From Certhia americana (lineage: Eukaryota > Chordata > Aves > Passeriformes > Certhiidae), in NCBI GenBank assembly GCA_018697195.1, contig CM031858.1, positions 80,297,133 through 80,361,132 of the forward strand: a DNA stretch of 64,000 nucleotides. The letters are read 5' to 3'. The notes beneath the pieces are model-generated. The model did no database searches. It was given only the letters and a program-made list of their open reading frames with translations, and had not been told where the DNA came from. Below are positions 12,314 to 24,851 of the stretch, in pieces. Position numbers and translations under genes: made by a program. The stretch's first letter is position 1. Each line of letters begins with the position of its first letter.

Positions 12314-14241
12314 AATTTTAAAATCCATCTTTTTTGCATTCCAATTGTTATTTTCAGTAAACAAATAGGCATTTATCTAGAGTCAGAAGAACATTCACCT
12401 GTTCTGATGAAATTGTCAAGGTTATAATGTATGCAACATTCAAAGAAAGCAAGTTACCTTTCTGAAAACTAACAGATACTTGGTCTGATTAGATTATTTA
12501 TTGTTTTGAAAGAAAAGCTTCTGACAACTCACCCAAGTATGGATTTGCCTAGTGTTTATTTTTGTCAGGGAACTGAAGATCCTGTTGGAAGTTTGAAGCA
12601 AAGCTGAGGTGATGAAGAGTCCATTGCTGACATTGAAATTACAATCTGGGTACAATTTGGGCCAACATCATCAAACTTTAAATTAATGTTTTTGATTAAA
12701 TACTGAGTAATGATTTTTGAGTTCTGTGACTCATATTTTTCAGTATCATAGCCATAAGCTAGAAAACAATCTTGTTTTTCTTTACTCTTATGGTAAGACA
12801 TCTATTCTCATCAATAGAAGTCATACATGCTTGCATTTTTTGACTTGTTTCCTCTTTTCTTGCAATTGTTAAGGACAGAACAACTGAGCTTGAAGGACAG
12901 TAGTGATGAAAAAAAAGGAAATAAATTTGTTATTCAAGCTCTTCATTAAGTTGAAATGGCATTGGCCATTCTTATTATCACTTATTATTCTTACATTTTT
13001 GTAATTTATTTTTCATCTTTTTATTAGTGATGCATGCTCAAAAGATTTTTTTTTTAATTTGCTGATGGATAGGCCTATATAATGACATGGCAACAGTACC
13101 TAGATTAATATGGGATTCATACGTTCTGCCTTTGTCACCTTGTGCTGGTCTTGTCTCTTTCAAAACAAACAGAAAGTTGGAATACTGAACAAAGAGATTT
13201 TTAAATCACTGAAGAAGGCTTATTGTACCATAATGATATTTTCTGGGCAAAATCTAAAAATAATTCTCTATAGGTGAGCTGACCTTATGTCTAAAGCAAG
13301 TCCTAATATTCAGAATTACACATCCTTTTTTGATTACAGAGTTATGAGATGCATTCCTGCATCTAATGCTATTCATTTAGAGTTTGGGGATGATTTTGCT
13401 AAATGTGAATAAGAGGCAAGATGCCAAACTTGAGGAAGAGACAATTTTCACTACTGGACTGGGTGAAGTCTTTTTTTAAGTATCTATTTCACCTCTTACT
13501 TGTATGCATACATTTGCTCCAATGGCACCTCAGTGTTTTGTTTCCCTTAAAAGACCTTGGATGTGAGATTTTCTTTTTGATGAAGGGCTATTCAGAGCTC
13601 AGTGTTTTCATATCTTAAACCATTCCATGCTGAAAATATATACCCTTTCCATCACATATCAGAAAGAAGACAATAAAACTGCCATAGCAGAATAGACTGC
13701 AAGGTAAGTAACTGTTTTCTAGTTCTTAAAGACAACTTGTAAAAAGAAAATAGGCAGTTTTTTATAAGCATATTTGAAAGAATTGATGTATTTATCTTGG
13801 AATCTGGAAGAATTTTTATATCATCAGTAAGTTCTGACCTATTGATCTGCCTTCCTTATGGTGACACCATTTATACTCATGCAGAGCACAATCAATAGTA
13901 TAGAAAAAACATATTTTTCCTGCATTACAGTGATATTTTAAGTGACAGGATGGTCAAGGAAGAAGGCTTCAATAATAATAAAAAAATATTAAAATAAGAA
14001 ATACAGTTTGGGGTTTAATAGCTTGCACGTATTGATTTTTACCAGGGTTATTTGCCATATTTTACCATCAGGAGGAGTTGTCATCTCTGAAAAAGCCATT
14101 TATTTTCCAATTAATTATTTCAGCTTGGGAAAGCAAATAAGAGTACCAAGGGATTATTATGTGTTCCTGAAAAATAAGCCAAACTTTCCTGCTCCAGGGT
14201 TCTAGCAAGTTTCTGCACCATTTCCTCTGGCTCTTTGGGAT
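12314..14241. other. AT-rich non-coding DNA
   Basis: No gene, RNA or recognised repeat was seen. Open frames are under 80 codons and lack any domain. Confidence 0.55.
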
Positions 14242-14247
14242 CCTTTA

Positions 14248-14582
14248 TGTTGTATCCCTCTTAGGAATGTTTCTCCCCCAAAACCCCTTCCCCAGAAACG
14301 GTAACCTGGCCTGGGTTACCTGCCCCCTGGTCTCCTGACCTATAGCCATCGGACAGGTAACCTGACCCGACCCCAAAGGTGATAAAAACCCCTCTCCCCC
14401 CATGTGACCTCTCTCTTGCTCTCTGGATTCCCTTCAAGGAATAAAGGCCTTGAAATACATCCTGGGGTAAGGAGCCTCTTTTGTAACTCTCTCTACCCTA
14501 TTCTGTAGTTCCCCTCTTCCAATACTCCCCCTAAATCTGGGCTGGCAGCTTGTGGGGGGGTGGAGGAACAGGAGAGTCTACA
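14248..14582 (+). mobile_element. Solo LTR of an endogenous retrovirus, with 6-bp target duplication
   Basis: A 335-bp element begins TGTTGTATCC and ends GTCTACA, giving the TG...CA ends of an LTR. It is bounded by the same 6 bases, CCTTTA, at 14242-14247 and 14583-14588, which is the target-site duplication length typical of class II (ERVK/beta-like) avian elements. Inside are a TATA-like ATAAAAA at 14382-14388 and an AATAAA polyadenylation signal at 14440-14445, in the order U3-R-U5 on the plus strand. The GC content is clearly above the flanks. No internal gag, pol or env sequence is adjacent, so it is a recombination-derived solo LTR. Family assignment to a songbird ERV is from memory. 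Confidence 0.9.
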
Positions 14583-15251
14583 CCTTTAAGCTTAATATTT
14601 TTCAAAAATGTGAAAGGATCCCAGGTCTTCCCCTAGTCTCAGCAGTGCAGACGATCATGCCACAAACAAAAGAGGTTTCCAGAGGTCCTGATAGGAGGAG
14701 GAAAAGCAAGAGCACACCCTTGGCCTCTGCTCCAGCAAAAATCATTTAGAGAAACATAGGCTTTCATTGACAGGCTTAGGCAACAGCCTGCTCAATACCA
14801 CAGAGGAACATAAATAAAAGCCCAAAGTCTCAGTCAATCTCCCTGAGAAGTCCTTCCTCACTTCAAAGTCAGCATGTATTGTTTCACAGAGTCTGTCTTA
14901 TGGGATGAAGCTTACCTGAGAGCACTGCTCACGTAAATGAGATCTTGTTTATTTCTTCTTAGCCCTGACTGACTGCATCAATCCACTGCAGACACTAAAA
15001 AGTAAAAAAGGCCAGATAAACTTCAAATTGCTGCTGCCAAATGCACACCCTTTTAACATTTTGGGGGGCAAGAGACCTGAGTGTGATAGAAATCAAGACA
15101 GAAAATGTTAGAAGGCCTTCAATATTAGGAAGCTCAGGGAAATTGGTTTGGGCTACATGATTATCAGCTTATCAAATCTATTTTAGAAAGCACTAAATGG
15201 TGAAGACAATTCTGGGGAGACAAGGGGATCTCTAACACAGACACTGATTGA

Positions 15252-15287
15252 AGTCCAAGGTGAAGATTGAGTCCAAGGTGAAATCAT
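15252..15287 (+). repeat. Two-copy 18-bp tandem repeat
   Basis: AGTCCAAGGTGAA occurs at 15252-15264 and again at 15270-15282, a period of 18. The last five bases of each unit differ, so this is a short, decayed tandem duplication. Confidence 0.8.
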
Positions 15288-16113
15288 TGTGTTAGGGGTC
15301 AGGCCACCTGCCACATGTTGAGAAATTAGACTAGTGTCATGCCGCCCCAGATCTGTGGTGCTTGTCAGACCTGCACTGCAGGACCTCAATTATGTGAGAA
15401 GTAGTTGAGTGCTGTGGAACAGAAATCTTAGAATAGAACTTATTACTCACCTTTTTTACCTCATTACATAAATTTATCTATGTGTCACTGAGAGGTGTGG
15501 TTCTGTTCTCATATCCATCTGATTCAGATTCCCTCCAGGACAGCATAAGAACAAGAATAGGACAGCTGACATTTTGGGTCATTGGTTTTACTGAATGCTG
15601 ATGCCATCTTCTCTGGGGTTTCCTGCATTCACAAGTGGCAGGTATCAATGTTTCAAAAGAAGAGAGAAGGAAAAAATGAAATATAATTCAAAGGAAAAAA
15701 ATCTTTCTTTCCTCTTCAGTGAATTTCTGTTTTTATAGCCTCTCCCATCAAAATCTTTGGTGTTGTTCTCTGACAACAGTAGCTGTCCTTGTGAACAAAT
15801 ATTAGGAAATAATAATAAGCGTTGTCTGCATGAAATGCCTATAGAGATGACATGAATTTATCATTCTTCTGATCATAGCCCAGAGTATTCGTATGTGGTT
15901 CTGCCATTTGTTAAAAGAGTTTGCATCCCTCTGGTGGGGCTCTGTGGCTCCATGCAGCTCCAGAGAGGATGTGCTCGTCAGTGCAGCACCCTGTTTTAAT
16001 CACCATTTGCTTTAAGAGCAAAGAAACTGCCAAGGAGTTCATCTAGCACAAAGCAGCTTGACTCTCTCTGGGCCCTGAAGCAATCAGCAACAAGTAGGGA
16101 AATACACACACAC

Positions 16114-16222
16114 CCCCCAGAAAAAAAAACAAAAACTCCAAACCAAACCAAAAACTACAAAAACAACAAAACAAAACAAAACCCTCTAAAAAACAAAACA
16201 AAACAAAACAAACAAACAAAAA
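16114..16222 (+). repeat. A-rich / (AAAAC)n low-complexity tract
   Basis: A run of roughly 110 bp dominated by CAAAA and CAAA units, preceded by a short (CA)n and C-run. It is simple-sequence DNA. Confidence 0.85.
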
Positions 16223-17149
16223 GTTAGTGAAAAGAATTGTAACAGTACAGCTGATATTGTTCTTACAGCCATCTTTTGGGAATTGTAAATTTCACAGAAA
16301 CTTCATCTGAAAGATTATTCGTCTGAAACCAGTGAATAAAAAAAGCACAGCTGGAAGGGTAAAAAAGAGAAGTGTTTGTTCTGCAGCAACAATTAATTTA
16401 TTAACTCTTCAAGGCAAAGATAAGAGATGCTGTTAATTATATTTCTATACTTGTGCACTGTATAACAAAGGTAAGGGAAAAGCATGGCCGCTGCAAGTTT
16501 TGCAGGGACTAAATTAGTAAGCACAAATAGTTTTGATATAATGGAAACCTAAGTTTTAAGACATTGGGAACATTTCCTGTAAAACTCTTCCTTCATTCCA
16601 AGATTATTTGTTTGTCTTTTGTTCTACTAGGCTTTTGCAGACCTTTTGTTATTAAAGAGGAGATGGATCAACATGGATAACTGCAAAAAAACCAACCAAA
16701 ACAACCATACAAAACATTCCCAAACCAACAACACCCATAGCCTCCCCCATCCCCACCTGCCAAAAAAAACTCAAACCAGTTTTGTCTCAACAAAAAGAAA
16801 CCTCAGGTTCAGGGGTAGTTTTAAGTGAAATATGGATGAATGGGAAGCTTTCTAGAGAATCTGTAGCACACAGAAATGAATCAAAGCATGAAAAGAGCAT
16901 GCAGAAGAAAAGAGGCCACAACAGAGAAGAAATATTACTTGTTTATATCCCTGCTTAACTTGGATAAGTTCAAGGAGATTTCTGACCTGAACCATGGTTT
17001 TTTTGCTATAGACTCATTAAACGATACTCTCAACTGTCAGCAGAAGTTATTGAAGTAATAGAATTAAGAATAAAAATCTGCAAGTCTGCTTGATATTTCT
17101 CTTTAGGCTCTAGGAAGACTTAAAGATGAAGCACAAAAATCTCAAACCT

Positions 17150-17900
17150 CTGTCTCAAATACAGTGTGGAGGCAGAGGACTGACACATGTGACATCAATT
17201 ATTTCAGAAAGCTGCAAGGGAACCAGAGGACTGACCAGTAGCTCAATTCATCCAGCATGTTAATTAGTTGAAACTGCCTAAAAAAATAAATTAATGTCCA
17301 TCTGAATAAGTATGAACAATTATGGTTCATAAATATGAATAATTAGGGAAGAGCAATATGGTTTTACAAATGAATACTAGTTTTCACAGATATACAGTTC
17401 TCTGAAGTAATCAGCACACCTCCAGACTGGTGCGAGAAGGCTGTAAAGTGCACCTTGACCTTGAAAAGGTATTGAACAAACTCTTCTAACAAAGACTCTT
17501 TAAGAGATGAAGATGACTGTGGAGAATGGACTAAAATGAATAAATAAATTCCTTATTAAGAGGTAGAAAACAAGTGGCAAAAATAGTTAGATCTCACAGG
17601 GTAGGAAGATTATCACAAGTATTCCTCAGTGATTTGCATTTGACTCCATAATTCTTAATTTAGTCTTTAATGATCTTGAAAAGATGCTGAGCAGCGAGGT
17701 GGAAAACTCTGTCAAAGTTAATAAGTTATTTGGTACAACATATATGACCAGTGGCTGTGAAAAATACAAAAACACTTCCTAGTTGTGACTGACTAGGTGA
17801 CAGAATGGTGGATAAATGAAAAGGAGAAAGTAGAAGCCCACTTTATTACCTTTAGTGTGCTTTAATTAATCTTTTGATTAATGAACTTTGCAGAAGGCAA
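17150..17900 (+). mobile_element. Ancient CR1 LINE fragment (ORF2 region)
   Basis: Highly diverged CR1 of the older sauropsid type. Recognisable blocks in order are GGAACCAGAGGACTGACCAG (17219), GAGCAATATGGTTTTACAAA (17351), ACCTTGACCTTGAAAAGGTA (about 17452), AAATAGTTAGATCTCACAGG (17580), TTAATGATCTTGAAAAGATG (about 17667), CAGCGAGGTGGAAAACTCTG (17692) and ACTAGGTGACAGAATGGTGG (17791). These follow the order of the CR1 reverse transcriptase ORF. Many stops and indels show a dead copy. Both ends are approximate. Confidence 0.75.
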
Positions 17901-18777
17901 ATATAAAATTAAAGTCATCAACCCATTTCAGAAACAATATAGTAGCCTTAGAGAACTATCCAAAATACTGTTTCAGTTCAAAATTAGTATTTGCAAATTA
18001 CATCTTTGAGTCTATGGATATTTTTCCCTTGATTTTCAGGTTTCAGGCAGAATGGAAGAGAATGAACATCTGATTTATGTTCTATTAAATAAAATCCATC
18101 TATGAAAACTTCCGATATAATATTATGATTTTATTTTGTAAGCAGATAAACAATTTGATATCAACTTCCAGTGTAAAGATCCAGAAATAATGTTACCATT
18201 AAGTTGCTACAACTTTTAAAGATCTTTTAAGATAAATATATTGCAACAGTTTAATGAAGTCAGGCCAAGAGTTAGAAAACCTAATACATGTCATAAAGTA
18301 ATAAATAGAACCCAAATAAAAAGTCTCCCAAAGATAAACGTTAGAAAGTTTTCTACATGTATTTCCCCAGGCATTTCGGTCAATATGACTTAGTAGAAAC
18401 TGTTGTTCATGCATACTTTTCTGTCTATTATTTTGTTTTCCTGGAATTGATAGAAGTAGATTCTTTCCTTATACTGAGAAATTTTGCATTTTCTAATTTC
18501 TATATCCTTTCAATTTTGTCTGCATTATGCATGTGATTGGTTGCAGGTGTTTTTCCTGTTTCAGGTAGCAAAGTAGCTGTAGTATAATGATTTTTTGGTG
18601 CTCTCTAGTTTCATTTCTAAACTTACCTCTCTCTTCAGAGATGCAGATACAAATCAGGCAGTTCTCAATTAATTCCTCAGGTTTTTTAAGTGTAAGAACT
18701 CACTGGTTCCCCATTTGTAGCAGAGATACACAGTACTTTCACTTAGTTCAAAATGATAAGCACTAAAATCAGCAGGT
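17901..18777. other. AT-rich non-coding DNA
   Basis: No gene or clear repeat was seen. The first 200 bp might be a further decayed part of the ancient CR1 to its left. Confidence 0.5.
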
Positions 18778-18850
18778 TTCATAAAATCATAGTCAAATAG
18801 GTTTGAAAAGATCTTTAAGGTCATTGAGTCTAAACATATGTGAAGGAATC
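18778..18850 (-). mobile_element. CR1 LINE, 3' tail fragment
   Basis: The plus strand reads CATAAAATCATAGTCAAATA and then GGTTTGAAAAGATCTTTAAG and GTCATTGAGTCTAAAC. This is the inverted CR1 3' terminus (ATCATAGAAT, GGTTGGAAAAGACCTTTAAG, GTCATCGAGTCCAAC). It is a very short 5'-truncated copy. Confidence 0.88.
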
Positions 18851-18996
18851 ATTTCTGTAGCTCTTGAGAAAAAAATAAACAGATCAAGAAACTGGATCAT
18901 CCATTAAAAAAAAAAGTAATTTAAAATAATTTTAAGAAAAGTTAGCAGGGACACTGAATTTAGTCTTGAATTTTTGACAATTTCACTATAATTAAT

Positions 18997-19014
18997 GATG
19001 CAATTAATTGCATC
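18997..19014. repeat. Perfect 18-bp palindrome
   Basis: GATGCAATTAATTGCATC reads the same on both strands, with TAATTA-like homeodomain half-sites at its centre and ATGCAAT, one base from the POU octamer core, on each side. Regulatory function is conjecture. Confidence 0.75.
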
Positions 19015-19999
19015 TCTTGAAGGTTTTTTGAACTCTAAAAGCACCTGACCATCATGTCAGTACTCCAGTATCTTATCAAGCTTCTATCACAGAATTTCAA
19101 GGTATTGCAACTTTTTAAAATGGCTGGTTGTCTTGAATTTAATATGATAAGATGTTAATGCATCAACTTTTCATTTATCTTATCAATTTGTTTTTGGGTT
19201 TTTTTGCGGCCTTTATAAAATTTTTAATTATTAAATGTGGCACTCAAGAAGTTAAAATGACAAAATAAATATATGCCATAAATAAAATTAAAATAAAAAT
19301 TTTTCTAGTTATTTCATCATCTCTCCGCCTCTTCATCTCTCTTTTTCTTCACTGAAAAATGTATCAGTTATAGTTTTGCAAAACTTGAATTAAACTATCA
19401 GTATCTAATTTAGAGGAATTTCCTGAAATATAATGCAAAAATAGTAGAGGCCGTCATCCCAAAAATAATCAGCTAACTTTTAAAATGTCTTTCAGTTTGA
19501 TGACTTTGTCAATGTCATGAATGATAGTTCTTCAACTCAGACTACCTGTCAAATCCAGTAGACACCATGAAAAAAACACCTGATCTCGGGAAAATACTGA
19601 AAATTTTAAAAGAGGAATTTAAACTGTGGAACTGCATTATCGTTCATTTTGAGTCAGCTAATTTCATTTTCCCCAACTAAGTTAGTAAATATTGGACAAC
19701 ATTTTGATGGGTCTTACATATTAAAGGAAAATACTAAGCTGCTTGATGATTTTTTAAAAAAGTATGCGCTATTATGTTTGCTAATTTAAAATTTGAATGT
19801 CACATATTAATTCTTCTAACATGTATATACTGTTAATTTAGTTGACTACTGTTATTGGCAAAATCTTCTGTGTATATGCTATTATTTAAGATGTTCAGAG
19901 CTTCTAGAAACATATTTTCTTGTAATGTCCCGTGATTGTTTTAGGTATTGTGAGCAACAAACTCACCTGAATATAGCTGAACTAATTAAAGAGGTCGAG
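19015..19999. other. AT-rich non-coding DNA
   Basis: Nothing was recognised in this stretch before the long CR1. Confidence 0.55.
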
Positions 20000-21812
20000 A
20001 GTGGTGTCAGCTAACTTTCAGCTGTTTCAGGAGCTAGTGGATGTAGCCCCCAGGAAAGTGCCCACATGGATAAAGGATTGAACACAGCTTAGAGAATATT
20101 TTTCTCACAGCACAAGAACTTTCAATTTCCCTTTTTAAGAAATCAGGCACAGACGGCAAGAGATAAGCATGGCTGAGCAAGGACCTCCTGATCAAATTAA
20201 GTATAAGAAGGAAATGCACAAGCAGTGGAACCAAGAACAGGTTTCCTGATTATAATATAGCAAGTTGCCTAGATATGTAGGGATGGGATCAGGAAAAATA
20301 TGGTAGGGATATCTATATGTATGTTGACATGAAAAGGAAGATTAAAGGAAAAGTACCTGTCCTGATAAATAAGACAGTAGAACTGATGGCAACAAACATG
20401 AAGAAAACTTGAAGTAGTTGAAATTTTTCTGCTTCAATTTTCAGTTTAATCTCTCTTCCCACATCTCTATAATCCCTACACCTCAAGACAGGGACTGAGG
20501 GAGCAGTCTCTCTGCCTCCTGAAGATCAGTTTCAATACCACACGAGAAACATGAAGGTGCATAAGTCCATATAACCTGATGAGATACATCTCAGGGTCTT
20601 GAGGCAATTAGCTGACTAAGACAGTAGCCTCTTATGATGGAGTGACTGCATCAGTGGACGAGGGAAGGACTATGGGTGTCATCAATTTGGTCTTCCATAA
20701 GACCTTTTGACCCATGTGTCATGTCCCCCCCCGCGTTCCGTCTCCCCTCCTCCCCAATATTCTTCTTGATAAATTGGAGAGATATGGGTTTGATGAATGC
20801 ACTTTTAGGTGATAAGGACTGCTGGAAGTCTACGTCTGAAGTTCAGACAGAGTTATCAGCCCAATAGACAAGTGGAAATTAGTAATGAGTGGTGTCCTTC
20901 AAGGGTCTGTACTAGAATCCATACTATTTAGTGTCTTCTTCAATTACATAGACAGTGGGTTTGAGTACATTCTCACAAGAATGAGGAGCTCAGCGGTATC
21001 TGCTGATGTGCTTTAGGGAAGCAATGCCAACCAGAGGGACCTTGACGGGCTTGAGAAATGAGCCTACATGAACCTTGTGAAATCCTGCCAACCCAAGTGC
21101 AAGAGTCTGCACCTGTGTCAGAGCAATCCTAACCACAAATACAGGCTGGGTGGAGAATGGATAGAGAGCAGCCCTGCAGTGAATGACTTCAGAATATTGA
21201 TTGTATATGAGCCAGCAATGTGCACTTGCAGCCCAGAAAGCCAGCTGTAACCAGGGCTGCATCCAAAGCAGACAGGGCAGCAGGGTGAGGGACACGATTC
21301 TCCCCCACTGCTCTCATGAGACCCCACTTGGAGTGCTGAGTCCAGGTCTGGCGTTCAGCAAAGGCATAGTCATGTTAGAGTGGATCCAGAGGCAGGCCAC
21401 ATAGATGACCAGAGAGCGGGAGCACCTCTCCTATGAGGAGAGGCTGAGAGAATTGGACTCGGAGATGTTCAGCCTGGAGAAGGGACGACTCATGGAAGAC
21501 CTTATTGCAGACTTTCAGCATGTAAAATGAGGCTTACAAGAAAGACAGACACTTCTTATGAAGATCTGTAGTAATTGGACAGGTGTAATGATTTGAAATT
21601 GAAAGAGGGCATAAAGAAGCTGTTCTTTACAATCTGATCAAAGACTGGAAGAGTTGTTTATGTTCCATTTCTGGAAATGTTCATTGTTGGGTTGCATGGA
21701 GCTTTGAGAAATCTCATCCAACAGAAGATATCCCGGCCCATGGCAGGGTGCCTGGACTAGATGATCCATAGAGATCCTTCTTAAAAACATTCCATGGTTC
21801 TATTATTTCATG
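20000..21812 (+). mobile_element. CR1 LINE, longest copy in the window (partial ORF2 plus 3' UTR)
   Basis: Sense-strand CR1. It begins in the endonuclease/RT linker (TTCTCACAGCACAAGAACTT near 20102, then GCATGGCTGAGCAAGGACCT at 20168). It passes through the RT region: AAGTCCATATAACCTGATGA near 20563, GGAGTGACTGCATCAGTGGA near 20639, TGGAGAGATATGGGTTTGAT near 20776 and GTGGTGTCCTTCAAGGGTCT near 20890. It ends with the 3' UTR and a TTCTATTATTTCATGAT tail at about 21798-21812. Compared with the usual CR1 order, segments near 20630 and 20460 look deleted. Frames are destroyed by stops and indels, including a C-rich substitution patch near 20725-20750. It encodes no functional protein now. The exact 5' breakpoint is uncertain by about 50 bp. 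Confidence 0.9.
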
Positions 21813-24174
21813 ATCCATAAAGTTACAATTACAGTGTAGCAAGAACTCTTTGGCTCTTTATGATGAAACACACAATAGTTTTGTAAATAATGAGATTTCC
21901 CAAATGCTCGCTTTCGTACAACCTCTTGCAGATTTACCAATTACTAACCTAGAGTGAGCATTTTTAGAAAACTGTTTGTCATATTTTATTGCAACTAAAA
22001 ATGAAGAAAAATAAGATAGTTAAATGCAGAGTAAACAAGGGGACAACTTGATAAAGTGAAAGAAAGCACTAGTTATAAAATTATGCTTTGAAAATATGAG
22101 ACTGTTAAAGATACTTTTAAATATTAAAGATGAATAACAGTATCTAACAAATGTAAATAGTAATGGCACATTCTAATCTTGAGCCTTTATATTCTGCCAT
22201 GTAAACAACATACGTGTTTCTTCTTCCCTAGGCTGATGTTCTCTCAACAAAAATAATTTTGCTTATAAGTGCTTGAAAAGTAGACCAATTTACAGAAATC
22301 AACTGCAGAATGTAATTGCCATCTAGTATTCCAGGCAGCTTTGCCCATAAATGGAGAAGAAAGTAACAGATAAGAGAAAAATATAAAAGACAAACAATGA
22401 GAAAGAAGTGGAATTATAGACTACTGAGAAGAGGAACTATTGCTATCAGTCCTGCCAGTTCATGAAAAAAATGATCTGCAATTCGTGAATGTGACAAAAC
22501 ACAATTTCCTTACAAAACAATAAAACAAAAAGAAGGGAGATAAATAGACAGAACAAAAGGTGTCCTGCCCCACTGCAGAATGGTGAATAGTATTTCCACT
22601 TAGGTAGATCCTTTGTGCATTTACAAAACAAGAGCTTGAAGAATGCAGAAATTAGGAAAGAAAAATCACATTTTTACAGCTGAAAAAACTAGGTCCACAA
22701 AAATGAAGAGGTCAATGAAAAATTTCAAACATGTATATAATTTTCTAGTAACTCTGAAATCCTCAAAGCCTTATATTTGCGAATCTGTTAGGGAAAACTG
22801 CTTACTTTTTTCTTCTAATTTAGGTTGCTTTCTAACTAATAGAAGCTGAGATACTTTTATGTGGTTTTTTACTGTTGTTTTGCTTTTTTTCATATGAGTA
22901 GAGCTCTTGTGATCATTTGTCTATGACTTTTTTTTGTCTGTTTACTCCAAAGTAGCCACATGCCTTCTTTTTCTTTCCTGTATTCCCATGTGTTTAAATG
23001 CACTGTATGGGAAATTGCTTTTTATTCTCCCTGTTGGAAAAGTGGGAGTGTTGTTTTGCTTCTGGAAACAGAGAAAGGAGACTTTATGGACCAGACCCAG
23101 TAGATTTTTTTAAAATCAAGTCAGATAATACATGCTATTGATTACTCATTGAAATGTAAATGTAGTACTCTTAAATACTACTAAAATTTCTAGTTTTGGT
23201 CTTTAAGCTTTTTATTGATTTGCATTACTTTTCTCCCACAACATTCTTGATCCATTTTTAAATCCACTTGTAGGATTTCTAACCCTAGAAACAGTGTGGA
23301 CTTTCAGATAGACACAAGGAAGTAGAAGAATCTCTTAATGGAAGAGGTCTTAAATCAGATGGCCACTCCACAAGACATTGTAAAAAATCTTATTGTAACA
23401 TAAGTATCATATATAACACAATAAATTTTTTGTTAATCATGAGAGCACCACTGTACCAAGGCAAAGTATCTGTGTGCTCTTGGTCATTAACACTTCCATA
23501 ACTAGTCCTTTTCTTCTTCACTTTTTCTCAACTAACAAATTCCTTCCCCTTCTTACATATGTATGCAGAACAAATAAGGGCAATATCTCAAAAGAATTAC
23601 AGTAACAGATTAAAAAAAATGTGCAGGATCACAATTATGTTGTTCATGTCCAAAATGAGTAAAATAGAATTAATTTCAGATTTATAATCACAAGAAATGA
23701 GGCTAATGAACAGCACTAATTACATTCCTGTAACATAATAAGCATAAAATAATTAAGTATGGATAATGTATTATATGATTTTAACAGAGATCAGGAGCAT
23801 AGGTTTTCATGAAAAGTTCTAGGCAATAGAGAAGATTCTAAACCTTTCAAATTAGCAAAAATCTCTGGAATATGAGATTTTCCTTTAGGTCTCTGCAACA
23901 ACACTTTTAAAACTTGCATTTTATATAACTTAAACGTAAACTGCAAAACTGCAGCTTATATTTAAGCCAGGAAGGCATAACTGTCTAATTCCCATTTTTG
24001 ACTGCTCTTTGAAGCATTTTCATTATGATAACTTAGATACCTTTTATATCACACTTGATATATCACAACACTATATCACACTTTTATGTTCATTCTTCAT
24101 GAGCATTTAGTAAACTATTATTTTCTCAGGAATAAATTCCTGAGATTTTTAAAGAGCTTCTCCAAGTACTGATT
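21813..24174. other. AT-rich non-coding DNA
   Basis: No gene or recognised repeat was seen. Confidence 0.55.
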
Positions 24175-24201
24175 TTTTTTTATTTTATTTTATTTTATTT
24201 T
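24175..24201 (+). repeat. (TTTTA)n microsatellite
   Basis: T-run followed by about four TTTTA units, ending before TTGGTATC. Confidence 0.85.
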
Positions 24202-24831
24202 TGGTATCTTAACTTTCTCTGGAAAAGCAGATTTTCATTTATACAAGAAAATAAGAAAAAAATCAGGTGTCCACACTATAAATAGAAACACAAAATTAGA
24301 CAAAGGTATAGTAAAGTAGTCCATTTTAAAATTGTAATATTGAATGTCTAAATAGCAAACAAAAGCATTCAAAGAAACATTGGGGAAATTACACAAATCA
24401 CAATCTAAATGATTAGCAAATAGAAGAGGAAAATTGGTTTGTTCTTTAACTGTTATTTATGAAATGGGATTTCTGAATGCTGCCATGTTAAGGAGTTTTC
24501 CTCTTTCAGTGTTTGATTCATATGTTAATACTGCTGGGGATTCTTATCAAAAATATTTCTGAAATCAGTTTTCTTTAACAGCCCTTCAGGTTTGAACCAA
24601 ACCTTCCGATGCTTGCTATCCTTTTAAGTGCAGTATTCTTACAAATTAGCAGGAGGGTTTTCAGTCACATGCTGCGGACTGCTTACCTTTACATGCTTCA
24701 TGAAAAGCATATTCTAAATGGCAGGCATGTTGCCTAATGGAAGGAAAGGCCTTTTAAAAACTACATGTTTTCAAGTTGTTTTGCCAATGCTTTATTAGCT
24801 TTATTTTGCAATCAGAGGATGAAGTTCTTCC
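24202..24831. other. Non-coding DNA
   Basis: No gene was seen. 24590-24820 has lower simple-sequence content than its neighbours and could be examined for conservation. Confidence 0.45.
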
Positions 24832-24851
24832 TTTTTTTTTTTTTTTTTTTT
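24832..24851 (+). repeat. 20-base T homopolymer
   Basis: Twenty consecutive T residues between CTTCC and GCAATG. It is likely length-polymorphic. Confidence 0.9.

Larger units (their letters stand above)
14589..17149. other. Non-coding DNA with small tandem and A-rich repeats
   Basis: No coding exon was seen. 15880-16080 is more GC-balanced than its surroundings and could be a conserved non-coding element, which only a cross-species alignment can show. 16680-16780 is rich in A and C. Confidence 0.5.

Noticed and set aside
20990..21404. Overlapping open frames of 60-101 codons on both strands
   Set aside because: They lie in the CR1 3' half; frames conflict and the element is pseudogenised.
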